Of a stretch of 64,000 bases of DNA, positions 47,291-56,025 are shown in pieces (positions within the stretch are counted from its first letter, which is position 1; each line of letters begins with the position of its first letter). The position numbers and the translations under genes are program-made. The stretch is from Aporhodopirellula aestuarii (lineage in GTDB: Bacteria; Planctomycetota; Planctomycetia; Pirellulales; Pirellulaceae), in contig NZ_JAMQBK010000023.1 in assembly GCF_023701485.1 (NCBI RefSeq), positions 1 to 64,000 on the forward strand, given 5' to 3'. The notes under the pieces were generated by a model. That model saw nothing but the letters and a program-made list of their open reading frames with translations. It was not told where the DNA came from and did no database searches.

Positions 47291-47418
47291 CCGCCGCCGT
47301 TTCGAAAAGAGGGCACGACACCGCAGGCGGTTCAAGGTGACGGTGCTTCAACGAGCAAAGCCGATCACCCGCCGTCGGCAACTCGGCTGCCCGCACGCCA
47401 GCACCCCGAACACAACCA

Positions 47419-47440
47419 GTGTGCTATCACGATAGCACAC
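47419..47440 (-). promoter_or_regulatory. Perfect palindrome, likely operator of the GntR-ABC operon
   Basis: Arms GTGTGCTAT (47419-47427) and ATAGCACAC (47432-47440) around a four-base centre. It lies 129 bases upstream of the GntR start, in the promoter region of that minus-strand operon. From memory, YtrA-type GntR proteins bind inverted repeats of this style (GTGTxCTA...TAGxACAC), which matches. Autoregulation is inferred. Confidence 0.75.
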
Positions 47441-47512
47441 CAATCGGGTTCGTCAACAGATCACGGCCGAATTTTCATTCGGCTGGATTTCGTGGCGGGC
47501 AATTGGGGCGAG

Positions 47513-48304
47513 TTAAACCCGCAGCGGGCGATAGAGATCGAGGTCGGAGCGGCCGGCTAACTCGGCATAGATCCGAGCGATCTGCTGCCAACCGGCACGT
47601 AACTCTTCAGCCGCATCGGCATGATCCGCCGAGCTGATTCGATAGAAATACTCCGCCGGAGGATCAAATTCGAGACGACAGCATTCCGGCGGCAGATCAG
47701 CAATGATCACGCACTCACAACGCAGTTCATTCGACTCATCGTCGCCGATGGCTTCGCCACGAAGTTTCAATAGGAAATCCGGTGGGATGTCGCCATCATC
47801 CTCTTCATCCTCCGACGGTTCATCGTCTTCGAGCACCGCCGCGAGCTCGATCGAATCAACGAACGTATTCGCATGAACTCGTCCACGCAGCAGGTCAGTT
47901 TCAACGAGCGACTGCAATCCGCTCTCGATCCACTCCTGCATCGTGACCGGAAGGGCTGCGGGAACGTCTTCTCGCTGCGCCGCAATCGCTGAAAGAGCGA
48001 GGGGCGACAAACATCGGTCAGGCATCATCGGGATCGGATCGCTCCAACGTTCGTCGATGGATTGCTCACCGAGCCAATGTCGCGCAAACCAGTCGCCACT
48101 GAAGGTCGGTCCGATTCGATGCAACGACGTCGCCTGGCTCGAACGTGGCGCCCACGTATCTGCGCCGGCGAGTAGTTTCACGTCGTAGCCTAAGTAGCGA
48201 CCATAGAGAGCAGTTTCGATTCCGACATGCGTTGTTCCGACAACGGCAATGGTGCCGGGCGGATCGAGCGTTGCAGGTAGAGAATCATCTTGTTGCATGT
48301 TCAT
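47513..48304 (-). CDS. Rossmann-like protein coupled to the ThiO-like oxidase
   Basis: 263 residues. The N-terminus TIAVVGTTHVGIETALYGRYLGYDVKLLAG has the shape of a dinucleotide-binding beta-alpha-beta unit but with an unusual GTTHVG loop instead of GxGxxG. The rest includes an acidic stretch (LEDDEPSEDEEDDGD) and a C-terminal FDPPAEYFYRISSADHADAAEELRAGW. No catalytic motif recognised. Its start overlaps the stop of the oxidase gene by four bases (ATGA), so it is probably a partner or accessory of that enzyme. Confidence 0.72.
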   Translation of the reverse strand: MNMQQDDSLPATLDPPGTIAVVGTTHVGIETALYGRYLGYDVKLLAGADTWAPRSSQATSLHRIGPTFSGDWFARHWLGEQSIDERWSDPIPMMPDRCLSPLALSAIAAQREDVPAALPVTMQEWIESGLQSLVETDLLRGRVHANTFVDSIELAAVLEDDEPSEDEEDDGDIPPDFLLKLRGEAIGDDESNELRCECVIIADLPPECCRLEFDPPAEYFYRISSADHADAAEELRAGWQQIARIYAELAGRSDLDLYRPLRV

Positions 48305-49560
48305 GAGTTCTGGGGAAGAGGTTGCTGTTGTTTGCCGACTGAGAAGGGCGACATATCCATGAAGGTCGGTTTGTGTTCGATCAAATCCGCCATCGCGGTT
48401 GCGGTTGCGGGGGCGAGGTGGATACCGCTGCGATAATGCCCTGAGGCGACATATACGCGTTCGCTGTTGGGCTGGCGTCCGATGATTGGGAAACCGTCAA
48501 ACGTCATCGGCCGCAAACCCGCCCAACGCTGAATCTCCGGTGCATCGGCAAGATCTTCGCACACGTGTCCGGCGAACTGCCGCAGTTGATCGATCATTTC
48601 AGACGTTGTGTGCTGCGCAAATCCCGCCTCTTCTTCGCAGGATCCGACGAGCACATGCCCGTCTCCACGAAAAACCAAATACCGGTTTCCGATATTGAGT
48701 ACCGACGGGGCGTTAAACCGATCGCTGTGCAAGAGCAGGATTTGGCCACGGACGGGGATCAATGCGTTCTGCAAACGGACCGAAGGAGCGATGTAACCGG
48801 TCGCGGCACCGCCACATAAGATCACCCGATCGGCGAGAATGTCTTCGTGTTGCCAGTTGGAGTCGGTGCCGATGACGACCCGCTGGTCGGACTCATCAAT
48901 CGCGGTCACCAATGTGTCGTAAACGAATCGCACACCATCACGAATGCACGCCGCGAGAAGTGCCTTGAGTACGCGTGAAGGTCGAACTTGATGTTCGTCA
49001 GGAACCCACCACGCGGCGAGATCGGGACGCGTCTTCATCCACGGGTTCTCGCTGATCCAGCGGGACAGGCGGGGCAACCGTTCGCCGACTTCCACCCGGG
49101 TGAGTGGCTCACACTCGATGTTGAGTTCTTTCCAGTACGTCGTCATGCCTCCCATCGCGGCGGCTTCTCCCACCGTTTCGGCGAGATAGTATCCACCGCA
49201 CCGCATCAGCCCGACGTCGATACCGGTATCACGAGCAAGCTGCCCCGCCCACTGAGGCCAAATCTGATGGCTGTATCCACGCAGACGGTCGAGTGGATCG
49301 GTGGCGTGTTCGAAATTTGCCGGGGGCAGAATCCCGCTGGCCGTCCACGACGTGGGGCGATTGGTTTGCGGGCTATCGGTCGATGACGTATCGTCGCAGG
49401 CCGTCCCTCGACGTTCGATCACAGTGACCGAATGGCCGCGGCGAGCAAGCTCCCATGCGGTCGACAAACCGATGATACCTCCACCCACAATCGCGATCTC
49501 ATGAGAGTCCTGGGGGGAGCGTTGGGGTGTGCCGATGCTGCTGGTTGGGTCGGGGGTCAT
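48301..49560 (-). CDS. FAD-dependent glycine/D-amino-acid oxidase (ThiO-like)
   Basis: 419 residues of the DAO family. The FAD loop is IAIVGGGIIGLSTAWELARRGHSVTVIERRG; VRGQILLL is the mid-domain strand; AGLRPMTFDGFPIIGRQP and ASGHYRSGIHLAPATA form the C-terminal FAD site and resemble glycine oxidases of the ThiO type, which provide the imine for the thiazole of thiamin. ThiG, ThiS and ThiF are not adjacent, so the name ThiO is not given. The upstream gene ends 45 bases before it, and its stop overlaps the downstream unknown gene. Confidence 0.86.
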   Translation of the reverse strand: MTPDPTSSIGTPQRSPQDSHEIAIVGGGIIGLSTAWELARRGHSVTVIERRGTACDDTSSTDSPQTNRPTSWTASGILPPANFEHATDPLDRLRGYSHQIWPQWAGQLARDTGIDVGLMRCGGYYLAETVGEAAAMGGMTTYWKELNIECEPLTRVEVGERLPRLSRWISENPWMKTRPDLAAWWVPDEHQVRPSRVLKALLAACIRDGVRFVYDTLVTAIDESDQRVVIGTDSNWQHEDILADRVILCGGAATGYIAPSVRLQNALIPVRGQILLLHSDRFNAPSVLNIGNRYLVFRGDGHVLVGSCEEEAGFAQHTTSEMIDQLRQFAGHVCEDLADAPEIQRWAGLRPMTFDGFPIIGRQPNSERVYVASGHYRSGIHLAPATATAMADLIEHKPTFMDMSPFSVGKQQQPLPQNS

Positions 49561-49605
49561 GATCGTTCTGAGGTGTGGAATGGGGATTCCCTATTTGAAT
49601 CCCAT

Positions 49606-50460
49606 TTAGGTGAGTTGGATACCTCCCAGATCGTTCAGGAGGCGATGGCCTCTCGCACCGAGGTCTCGAAGTTCATCGACCAACCGTCTCAGATCGTCGG
49701 CGGTATCGACGTCGTGCCGGGGTTCGAGAACGGCGACGCGAAACCCCGCTTTCTTGGCCGCAGCGTGCGTTTGCTCGAACACCGAATCGGTACTCCAGGC
49801 GATACCATCAAACAAGCTCGCCAGAACCGACGGCGTGACCCTCGTTCCAGGGGTGCGGTGCAATAATCGTTTTCCCGGTCGCAGGCCGATCAGGTAATAA
49901 CCGCCGTCGAAAGCGGGCCCGATCACCATCTCATGATGCTCCAACCGCAACCACGCCTCTTCAACATCGGACTGTGACAGTAGCGGGCAATCCGCGCCGA
50001 TCAGCACACACGACTTATCCCAGGTGAGATTTTCTTGGACGCCCTTTTCGCTGTCACACTCTCCTGGTTCGAAAAGCTGCCCCGCGAACCAATTTTTCAT
50101 ACGGTCGCCGAGAGTTCCGGCACCCTGATCGCTTACCTGCCATTGGCCATATGCGCCGTCGGCGACAACGGCGATGAATTGCGCCAAGTGCTGCACCGGA
50201 GCCCCGACGATTTGGCGTTCGTCTCCGGCGACCGACATCTCGGTCAGCAGATGTCGAACGAATCGCTCGTGAACCTTTGCCGCCAGGTCCATTGGGCTAG
50301 CGTCTTCACCTGATTCAGGCGGCTGTTGATTGCTTTTTTCGCTCTGCCGAGGACGCATCGGTTGTGGCGGCAACGACCCCGCCAGCCGCGTCTTTACCTG
50401 ACCGGCTTCCCAGTACTTCGCCATGATCCCGAGCACACGTTGATTCAGTTCAGGAGGCAT
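49606..50460 (-). CDS. TIGR04282/DUF2064-type glycosyltransferase-like protein
   Basis: 284 residues. GIMAKYWEAGQVKTRLA at the N-terminus, CVLIGADCPLLSQSDVEEAW and MVIGPAFDGGYYLIGLR are the hallmark motifs of the TIGR04282 family, nucleotide-sugar-type transferases often found near arsenosugar or lipid pathways. The DxD-like part is GADCPLL. An insertion with SEKSNQQPPESGEDAS separates the N-terminal motif from the rest. It heads a three-gene unit with the ThiO-like oxidase. Substrate unknown. Confidence 0.86.
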   Translation of the reverse strand: MPPELNQRVLGIMAKYWEAGQVKTRLAGSLPPQPMRPRQSEKSNQQPPESGEDASPMDLAAKVHERFVRHLLTEMSVAGDERQIVGAPVQHLAQFIAVVADGAYGQWQVSDQGAGTLGDRMKNWFAGQLFEPGECDSEKGVQENLTWDKSCVLIGADCPLLSQSDVEEAWLRLEHHEMVIGPAFDGGYYLIGLRPGKRLLHRTPGTRVTPSVLASLFDGIAWSTDSVFEQTHAAAKKAGFRVAVLEPRHDVDTADDLRRLVDELRDLGARGHRLLNDLGGIQLT

Positions 50461-50793
50461 CGATGTTGCAGATATCTGTAGAGGAGGCCACGAGCTACCC
50501 TCGCGGTGCAGGGCTGAGCTTACTCACATTGACCTCGCCCACGGTACGGTTGTTGCAACACTGTGCAATCGGGTGTGGTATCCTGCCAATTGCGGTGGAG
50601 CACCGAAACCCTGGTTGGGAGGGAATTTACGCGCGGGATCCCCCTCATTCGACTAGAAAGTTGCCTTCAAAACGATTAAAAAAACAGCTCCAGCCTAAAT
50701 CAGTTTAGCTAGACTGCCTCTATCGGCGGCATCGCAAAATTTCCCGTTGGCTGCCGCAACATTTCTCCGGGCGGGATCACGGTCGGCCTCTCC
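50461..50793. other. Promoter region between divergent genes
   Basis: About 330 bases between the TIGR04282-type gene (minus) and the kinase gene (plus). A short inverted repeat (TTGCA at 50553-50557 with TGCAA at 50564-50568) is the only structure seen. An 81-codon plus-strand frame at 50463-50708 has no credible features. Must contain both promoters. Confidence 0.55.
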
Positions 50794-52305
50794 ATGACTT
50801 CGATTACTTCAGAACGCTTCGTCTCAATGGTTGCCAAGAGCAATCTGATCGACGAGAAAACGCAAGAGCGGTTTCTGAAGAAGGTCTATGACAAGTGCGG
50901 CGGCAAACTGCCGTCGAATCCGCGCAAGCTCGCCACCGCTTTCAAACGGGCCGGGTTACTGACGGATTGGCACATCGAAAAGATTTTCGCGGGTAAGTAC
51001 CGCGGCTTCTTTTTGGGTAAATACAAACTGCTCGGCCACATCGGCACCGGCGGGATGAGCAGCGTTTATTTGGCCGAGCATGTCGGGCTGCACGACAAAC
51101 GGGCCATCAAAGTGTTGCCCAAAAAACGAGTCCATGACGCCTCCTATCTGGCCCGCTTCATACTCGAAGCCCGGGCGATCGCGTCGCTCAACCACCCCAA
51201 CATTGTGCTCGCTCACGATATCGATAACGACGGGGACACTCACTATATCGTGATGGAGTACGTCGACGGCATCGACCTGCAGATGCTCGTCCGCCGCGAC
51301 GGCCCACTGGACTTTTCGACTGCGGCAGACCTGATTGCGCAAGCCGCCAGGGGCCTCGACCACGCCCACGAACACGGCGTCATTCACCGCGACGTCAAAC
51401 CGGCGAACCTGTTGATCGATCAAAATGGACGGCTCCGATTGCTCGACATGGGGCTCGCACTGATGGCCTCGGAAGAAGAGCACTCGCTCACCGTTGCCAA
51501 CAACGAGAACGTCTTGGGCACGGCAGATTACCTTGCCCCCGAGCAAGCACTCAACAGCCACAAGGTCGATCTTCGCGTCGACATCTACGGCCTCGGTTGC
51601 ACGCTGTATTACCTCTTAACAGGCCGACCGCCATTTTCCGACGGCACGTTGGCTCAACGAATCATCAAACATCAAAACGAGATGCCCCGATCGATTCGCG
51701 AACTGCGTCCCGATTGTCCCGGCGAACTCGAGGGCATGTGCGTCAAGATGCTTCAAAAGGATCCGAAGTATCGCTACCAGACCGCCAAGGAAGTTGCTGA
51801 AGTCTTCGAACGATTCGCTCAACGGGTGCCCAAAGGTGAACCGGTGCGAGTCGGACTCGGCGACGCGCCGGAACCGATCGCGACGCTATCTTCACTGAGC
51901 TTTAACGACAGCAGTTCTGGTGGCACAACCGAGGAAGATGTGCAGCACGACACCGTCACCGGGAAGAACGACGAAACGCTCGCTAGCAGTCGTTCCAAAT
52001 TGATCCGTGAACAAGAAGAACTCGCCAGCAGCAGCGGACGGTTGGTGAAAGTCCAATCGCTCGGCCTGCCCAACGAGTCGTCAACAGGTAGTTTGATCGA
52101 CCTCGAAGTCGAATCCGGTTACCAAGACCCCCGTCAGCGCAGACGGGGGGACAACCAAGCGATTATCGACAGCGACACTCAACTGCGCCGGCCGTCAGCA
52201 AACCAACGGGAACCGATGGATCCGCTCCTGCTAGGAACGATTATCGCATCGCTGTTCGTCGCGGCCCTCGTGCTCGGATATTTCATCGCACGAGTGACCT
52301 CGTAG
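50794..52305 (+). CDS. Tail-anchored Ser/Thr protein kinase
   Basis: 503 residues. Hanks-type kinase core at about 75-350: GHIGTGGMSSVYLAEHVGL, RAIKVLPKKR, HRDVKPANLLIDQNG, DMGLAL in place of DFG, and ADYLAPEQA. An N-terminal region (1-70) with FLKKVYDKCGGKLPSNPRKLATAFKRAGLLTDWHIEKIF resembles a short helical domain. The C-terminal 150 residues are polar and disordered and end in one membrane helix (LLLGTIIASLFVAALVLGYFIA), so there is no extracellular sensor part. Probably responds to a cytoplasmic or membrane signal; targets unknown. Confidence 0.93.
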   Translation: MTSITSERFVSMVAKSNLIDEKTQERFLKKVYDKCGGKLPSNPRKLATAFKRAGLLTDWHIEKIFAGKYRGFFLGKYKLLGHIGTGGMSSVYLAEHVGLHDKRAIKVLPKKRVHDASYLARFILEARAIASLNHPNIVLAHDIDNDGDTHYIVMEYVDGIDLQMLVRRDGPLDFSTAADLIAQAARGLDHAHEHGVIHRDVKPANLLIDQNGRLRLLDMGLALMASEEEHSLTVANNENVLGTADYLAPEQALNSHKVDLRVDIYGLGCTLYYLLTGRPPFSDGTLAQRIIKHQNEMPRSIRELRPDCPGELEGMCVKMLQKDPKYRYQTAKEVAEVFERFAQRVPKGEPVRVGLGDAPEPIATLSSLSFNDSSSGGTTEEDVQHDTVTGKNDETLASSRSKLIREQEELASSSGRLVKVQSLGLPNESSTGSLIDLEVESGYQDPRQRRRGDNQAIIDSDTQLRRPSANQREPMDPLLLGTIIASLFVAALVLGYFIARVTS

Positions 52306-52326
52306 TTCCCGTCTATCGATTCCTTG

Positions 52327-54855
52327 TTACGGTTTCGATTTGCGTTTGTTCTTTTTGGGTTTGCCCGCGAACGTTCGCTTGGCTCCGTGAGGACCGCCTT
52401 TGGTGTTCTTGGCACGGAACCCGCCGGGTCGATTACCACCACCGCGTTGGAATCCACCACGTGATCCATCATCGCTGTCGGTATCACGAGCGACTTCGAG
52501 ATTCAAGCGTTTGCCCGAGACCCAAGTCTTGCGGAGCTTTTGATAGATATCAGACGGCATGCCTTCAGGAAGATCGATCGTGCTGAAATCGTCACGGATG
52601 TTGATGGGACCGATGTATTGCCCTTCGATACCGGCCTCATTCGCAACAGCACCCACAATGTTGCCGGGCTTCACACCGTCTTGCCAGCCGACTTCGATGC
52701 GATAACGAACCATGCCTTCTCGTGGCGGGCCGAGTTGACGCTGTGGTTTACCACTACGCATGTGTGATCCGCCCCGGTCGCCGTCGCCGTAGTGATCTCC
52801 CCGATCGAAACGCCCTTCGCGTTCCGAGCGTGCGGTCGCCGGTCGGTCCTTCATCAGGAACGGACGTCCTCGCAGAGAGATCTCAGCCAAGGCGGCAGCG
52901 ATCATGTCCAGAGGTTTGCCGGATTCTTCGGCGTAGCTGGCGATCAAGTCTTTGAACAGCGTTAGATCCTTTTCTGCGGCCGCTTCGGTGATCTGCTGCC
53001 CGAATCGCTTGACCCGCATCGCGTTAATTTCTTTCGCGGTCGGAATTCCAACGATTTCGATCGGCTGTTTCGTAGCACGTTCGATGTGCCGCAGTTTGGT
53101 GCGTTGAGCGTTCGTCAAAAAGATGATCGCTTCGCCATCGCGTCCGGCCCGGCCGGTGCGACCGACGCGGTGAATGTACGATTCGCTGTCGTGTGGCAAA
53201 TCGAAGTTGAAGACGTGGCTGATGCGTGGCACATCGAGTCCACGGGCGGCGACATCGGTCGCGACGAGAATATCGAGTTTGCCATTCTTGAGTTGGCTGA
53301 TCGTGCGTTCGCGAACCTTCTGCGGCATGTCACCGTTGAGGGCGACGGCCGACAAACCTTCACGCGTGAGACTCTCGGCGACGCTGATCGTCGCGTCCTT
53401 TGTTTTGGTGAAGACGATCACGCCGTCGGTTTCTTCGACTTCGAGCAAACGAACCAGAGCGTCAATTTTGTCACGCGGCGAAACGAAAATCGCTCGTTGA
53501 CGGATCGAGTCCGCTGTCGCCGTTTTCTTTTTGATGGTGATCCGCGCCGGTGACTTCAGGTACTCATCGGCGATGTCACGGATCGGACCAGGCAAGGTCG
53601 CCGAGAACAGTGCGACTTGACGAGTCACTGGTGTTTTTTCAAGGACGAACTGAACATCTTCGAGGAAGCCCATGTTGAGCATCTCGTCGGCTTCGTCGAG
53701 CACCAAGCAATCGAGCTTGGCCAAATCCAGCGTCCCACGGTTGACGTGATCGATGACGCGGCCGGGCGTCCCCACGACGACTTGAACGCCGCGGCGGAGC
53801 TGCTTGAGTTGCGGTTCGTAATCCTGCCCGCCGTAGATCGCGGCAACAGCGAACCCGGGGATCGTCGCACCATAAGTCGAGAACGACCGGGCGACTTGGA
53901 TCGCGAGTTCGCGAGTCGGCGCGAGCACCAAGACTTGCGGATGGTATTTGCTGGTATCAATCGTCGTCAGGATCGGCAACGCGAACGCGGCCGTTTTCCC
54001 GGTGCCCGTCTGCGATTGAGCCAAGACGTCTCGTCCCTCCAACATGTGAGGGATGATCTCGGCTTGGATGGCTGTCGGCGTGTCGTAGCCCGACTTCGCC
54101 ACCGCGGCAAGAACTTCACTGCGAAGTGGGAAAGCGGCAAAGCCGGCATTCGCTTCGGTTTCGGTTTCCGGATCGATCACGCGTTCGGCTTCGGGTTCCG
54201 GCTTCGCTTTGGCTTTTACTTTGGCCGTGACCACTTTGGCTTCGCTGGTAGCGGGCTCGCTGGCAACCGGTTCGCTGGCGGCGGGTTCCGACACCGACGG
54301 TTCAACGGCAACAGGTTGACTGTCGACGATTGCTGCGGCGGCTTCTTCAGTTTCGGTCACGTTGGTTTCGGTTGTATCGACAACCGTTTCAACAGCCGAG
54401 GCCTCCGCGGTGATGACTTCCGCAGCCACCGCCTCGAGAACCGCAGGTTCTACGACCGCCGGCTCGACAACAACTGGGTCGGCCATAACTGGTTCGGAAA
54501 CAAATGGTTCCTGGGCAACGGGCTCATTGACCGCCGATTCTTCGACCACCGACTCCGCTTCGACGGTTTCATTTGTGGGCTGGGTGGTGGTTGCGGCGTA
54601 CTGGGCCGTTTCGTCGTCATTCAGGTCCGCGGTGGGGGCGGAGCAGACGACTTCGTTATCAAGAGCGGCTGGAGTGGCAAGGCATTCGACGATGGTGTCC
54701 TGCGTGTAGCAGGCCAATAAAGCATCGTGGGTGGCGGGTGCCACATGAACGGACGATTCTTCGAATTGATCGTGTTCAGCGATGAGGATTGGATCGTTCG
54801 ATGGATTCTGTTCAGACAAAACGGGATTCTCAGAGTTTGGAAATTGGCTCGACAT
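52327..54855 (-). CDS. DEAD-box RNA helicase with acidic N-terminal extension and DbpA-like domain
   Basis: 842 residues. Residues 1-240 are a low-complexity Ala/Val/Glu/Pro/Ser stretch with repeats of VxEPxVxEP. The helicase core follows: FAAFPLRSEVLAAVAKSGYDTPTAIQAEIIP (Q-motif), AQSQTGTGKTAAFALP, PTRELAIQVA, VGTPGRVIDH, LDEADEML, FSATLP, then VFTKTKD, ATDVAARGLD and HRVGRTGRAGR. A C-terminal DbpA-type RNA-binding domain (VRYRIEVGWQDGVKPGNIVGAVANEAGI) and a basic tail (KKNKRKSKP) complete it, as in CsdA/DeaD. The ATG at 54855 is chosen. Expected roles: ribosome assembly or cold-shock RNA remodelling. Confidence 0.95.
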   Translation of the reverse strand: MSSQFPNSENPVLSEQNPSNDPILIAEHDQFEESSVHVAPATHDALLACYTQDTIVECLATPAALDNEVVCSAPTADLNDDETAQYAATTTQPTNETVEAESVVEESAVNEPVAQEPFVSEPVMADPVVVEPAVVEPAVLEAVAAEVITAEASAVETVVDTTETNVTETEEAAAAIVDSQPVAVEPSVSEPAASEPVASEPATSEAKVVTAKVKAKAKPEPEAERVIDPETETEANAGFAAFPLRSEVLAAVAKSGYDTPTAIQAEIIPHMLEGRDVLAQSQTGTGKTAAFALPILTTIDTSKYHPQVLVLAPTRELAIQVARSFSTYGATIPGFAVAAIYGGQDYEPQLKQLRRGVQVVVGTPGRVIDHVNRGTLDLAKLDCLVLDEADEMLNMGFLEDVQFVLEKTPVTRQVALFSATLPGPIRDIADEYLKSPARITIKKKTATADSIRQRAIFVSPRDKIDALVRLLEVEETDGVIVFTKTKDATISVAESLTREGLSAVALNGDMPQKVRERTISQLKNGKLDILVATDVAARGLDVPRISHVFNFDLPHDSESYIHRVGRTGRAGRDGEAIIFLTNAQRTKLRHIERATKQPIEIVGIPTAKEINAMRVKRFGQQITEAAAEKDLTLFKDLIASYAEESGKPLDMIAAALAEISLRGRPFLMKDRPATARSEREGRFDRGDHYGDGDRGGSHMRSGKPQRQLGPPREGMVRYRIEVGWQDGVKPGNIVGAVANEAGIEGQYIGPINIRDDFSTIDLPEGMPSDIYQKLRKTWVSGKRLNLEVARDTDSDDGSRGGFQRGGGNRPGGFRAKNTKGGPHGAKRTFAGKPKKNKRKSKP

Positions 54856-55407
54856 GGTAGCTTTTAATGCGCAGATCAACCCCAAAAACCGAGTCACGAA
54901 ACCGGTCGGTTGAGGCGTAGTATGGGTTGGAAGGATGGCGTGGCGAACGAACGCACCGGATACAAGACCGATGCGACGCAACACAGATCGCGACGCTGCT
55001 TTCTCTTCCTGGGCAGCTGACTAGAAAATCAGGCCCGTTGGATGGTTCTTCCACTCGCAAACAGGGTTGCGAGACGAGAACGGTTCAAGACTTGTCGCGT
55101 TATAGAGCCCGTGAATCAAGGAATTTCCCGCGTGTCGCCGATGGCTCACCCACGGGGTAAGCTGACCGAGGCCAACAACATACGGAAGGTTCCGATCGAA
55201 GTTCTGTGGACCTTCGATGGCTCTTTCGTGGCGGGAGTCTAACCGAAAGGCTCAGTTTGCAACAGGAGAAATCTCGGAAGACTTCTGAGTTTGGACATGT
55301 CACGGCGGAAAACGGGCGAAGTATCGCCCCAAATTCATTATGGAAACGAGGTCCATTTCACCGCCGGTCACGCGATGTCGGGTCGACATCCACCCCTAAT
55401 CAGAGCG
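54856..55407. other. Long upstream region of the helicase gene with a hairpin
   Basis: About 550 bases between the Nudix-like gene's stop and the helicase start. It contains CTCGCAA (55054-55060), ACAGGG loop, TTGCGAG (55067-55073), a perfect seven-base stem about 200 bases upstream of the helicase ATG. It may be a long 5' leader, as is common for cold-shock helicases, but no riboswitch fold was recognised. No supportable gene. Confidence 0.5.
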
Positions 55408-56025
55408 TTAGGATTCGTCTGAGAACAATGCGTCCAGGCAGAGCTGGCTCCAAGTTTCGAGGCGATCGTAGCTCTCACGAAGTTCAGCAATCGTGAGAAA
55501 TTCCCCTTCGGCGAGCTCAGGTTCGTTACTCGTCACATGGGGGTGCTCCAGTGTGAAGCGGTGAATCACGCCCAGATGCACCTGACCGACTTCATTGCTC
55601 GGGTCGTACAACAAGCCTTCGCGATCGTCGGTGTAGTCGCACAGAATCGTCACTTCTTCGTCGAGTTCACGCCGCATTCCGGTCACGTAGGGATCTTCGT
55701 CGCCATCGGCGTCCTCACGGCTGATGTGTCCACCGACGCCAATACTCCGCTTGGCATGCAATCTTGTTTCGCCCGAACCACCGCCCCGCGTGTAAGTGAA
55801 CACACGCACCAAACCGTCCTCCGGATTCGTCCATTGCATGACGACATAAGGAATCAATTGCTTGAAGCTGGGGTCGGATTCCATCGCGGCACGGGGACGA
55901 TACGAGAGCTGATCGCTCGCCAAAATTGGGACGAGAAAGCGGTCCACATCCACCTCGAACCCTTCCAGGTGTCCGATCGATGCAATTAGGTCAGCGGGCA
56001 CGACCAGAACGTGTTCTTCAGGCAT
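55408..56025 (-). CDS. Nudix-like protein coupled to speA
   Basis: 205 residues. GGHISREDADGDEDPYVTGMRRELDEEV contains the REL-EE core of the Nudix box; the final Gly is Thr and the first segment is longer than the standard G-x5-E-x7-REUxEExGU. The first 90 residues (EEHVLVVPADLIASIGHLEGFEVDVDRFL) form an unidentified N-terminal domain. The start overlaps the end of speA by eight bases, so the two genes are translated together. Substrate unknown; a modified Nudix box makes hydrolase activity probable but unproven. Confidence 0.78.
   Translation of the reverse strand: MPEEHVLVVPADLIASIGHLEGFEVDVDRFLVPILASDQLSYRPRAAMESDPSFKQLIPYVVMQWTNPEDGLVRVFTYTRGGGSGETRLHAKRSIGVGGHISREDADGDEDPYVTGMRRELDEEVTILCDYTDDREGLLYDPSNEVGQVHLGVIHRFTLEHPHVTSNEPELAEGEFLTIAELRESYDRLETWSQLCLDALFSDES

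Noticed and set aside
50463-50708. 81-codon plus-strand frame upstream of the kinase
   Set aside because: No family features, starts in the promoter region of the divergent gene and has no supportable ribosome-binding site.
53617-54720. 367-codon plus-strand frame over the helicase gene
   Set aside because: Antisense to a clear DEAD-box helicase; its Gly/Phe/Asp-rich translation mirrors the Ala/Val/Glu/Pro repeats of the real protein.
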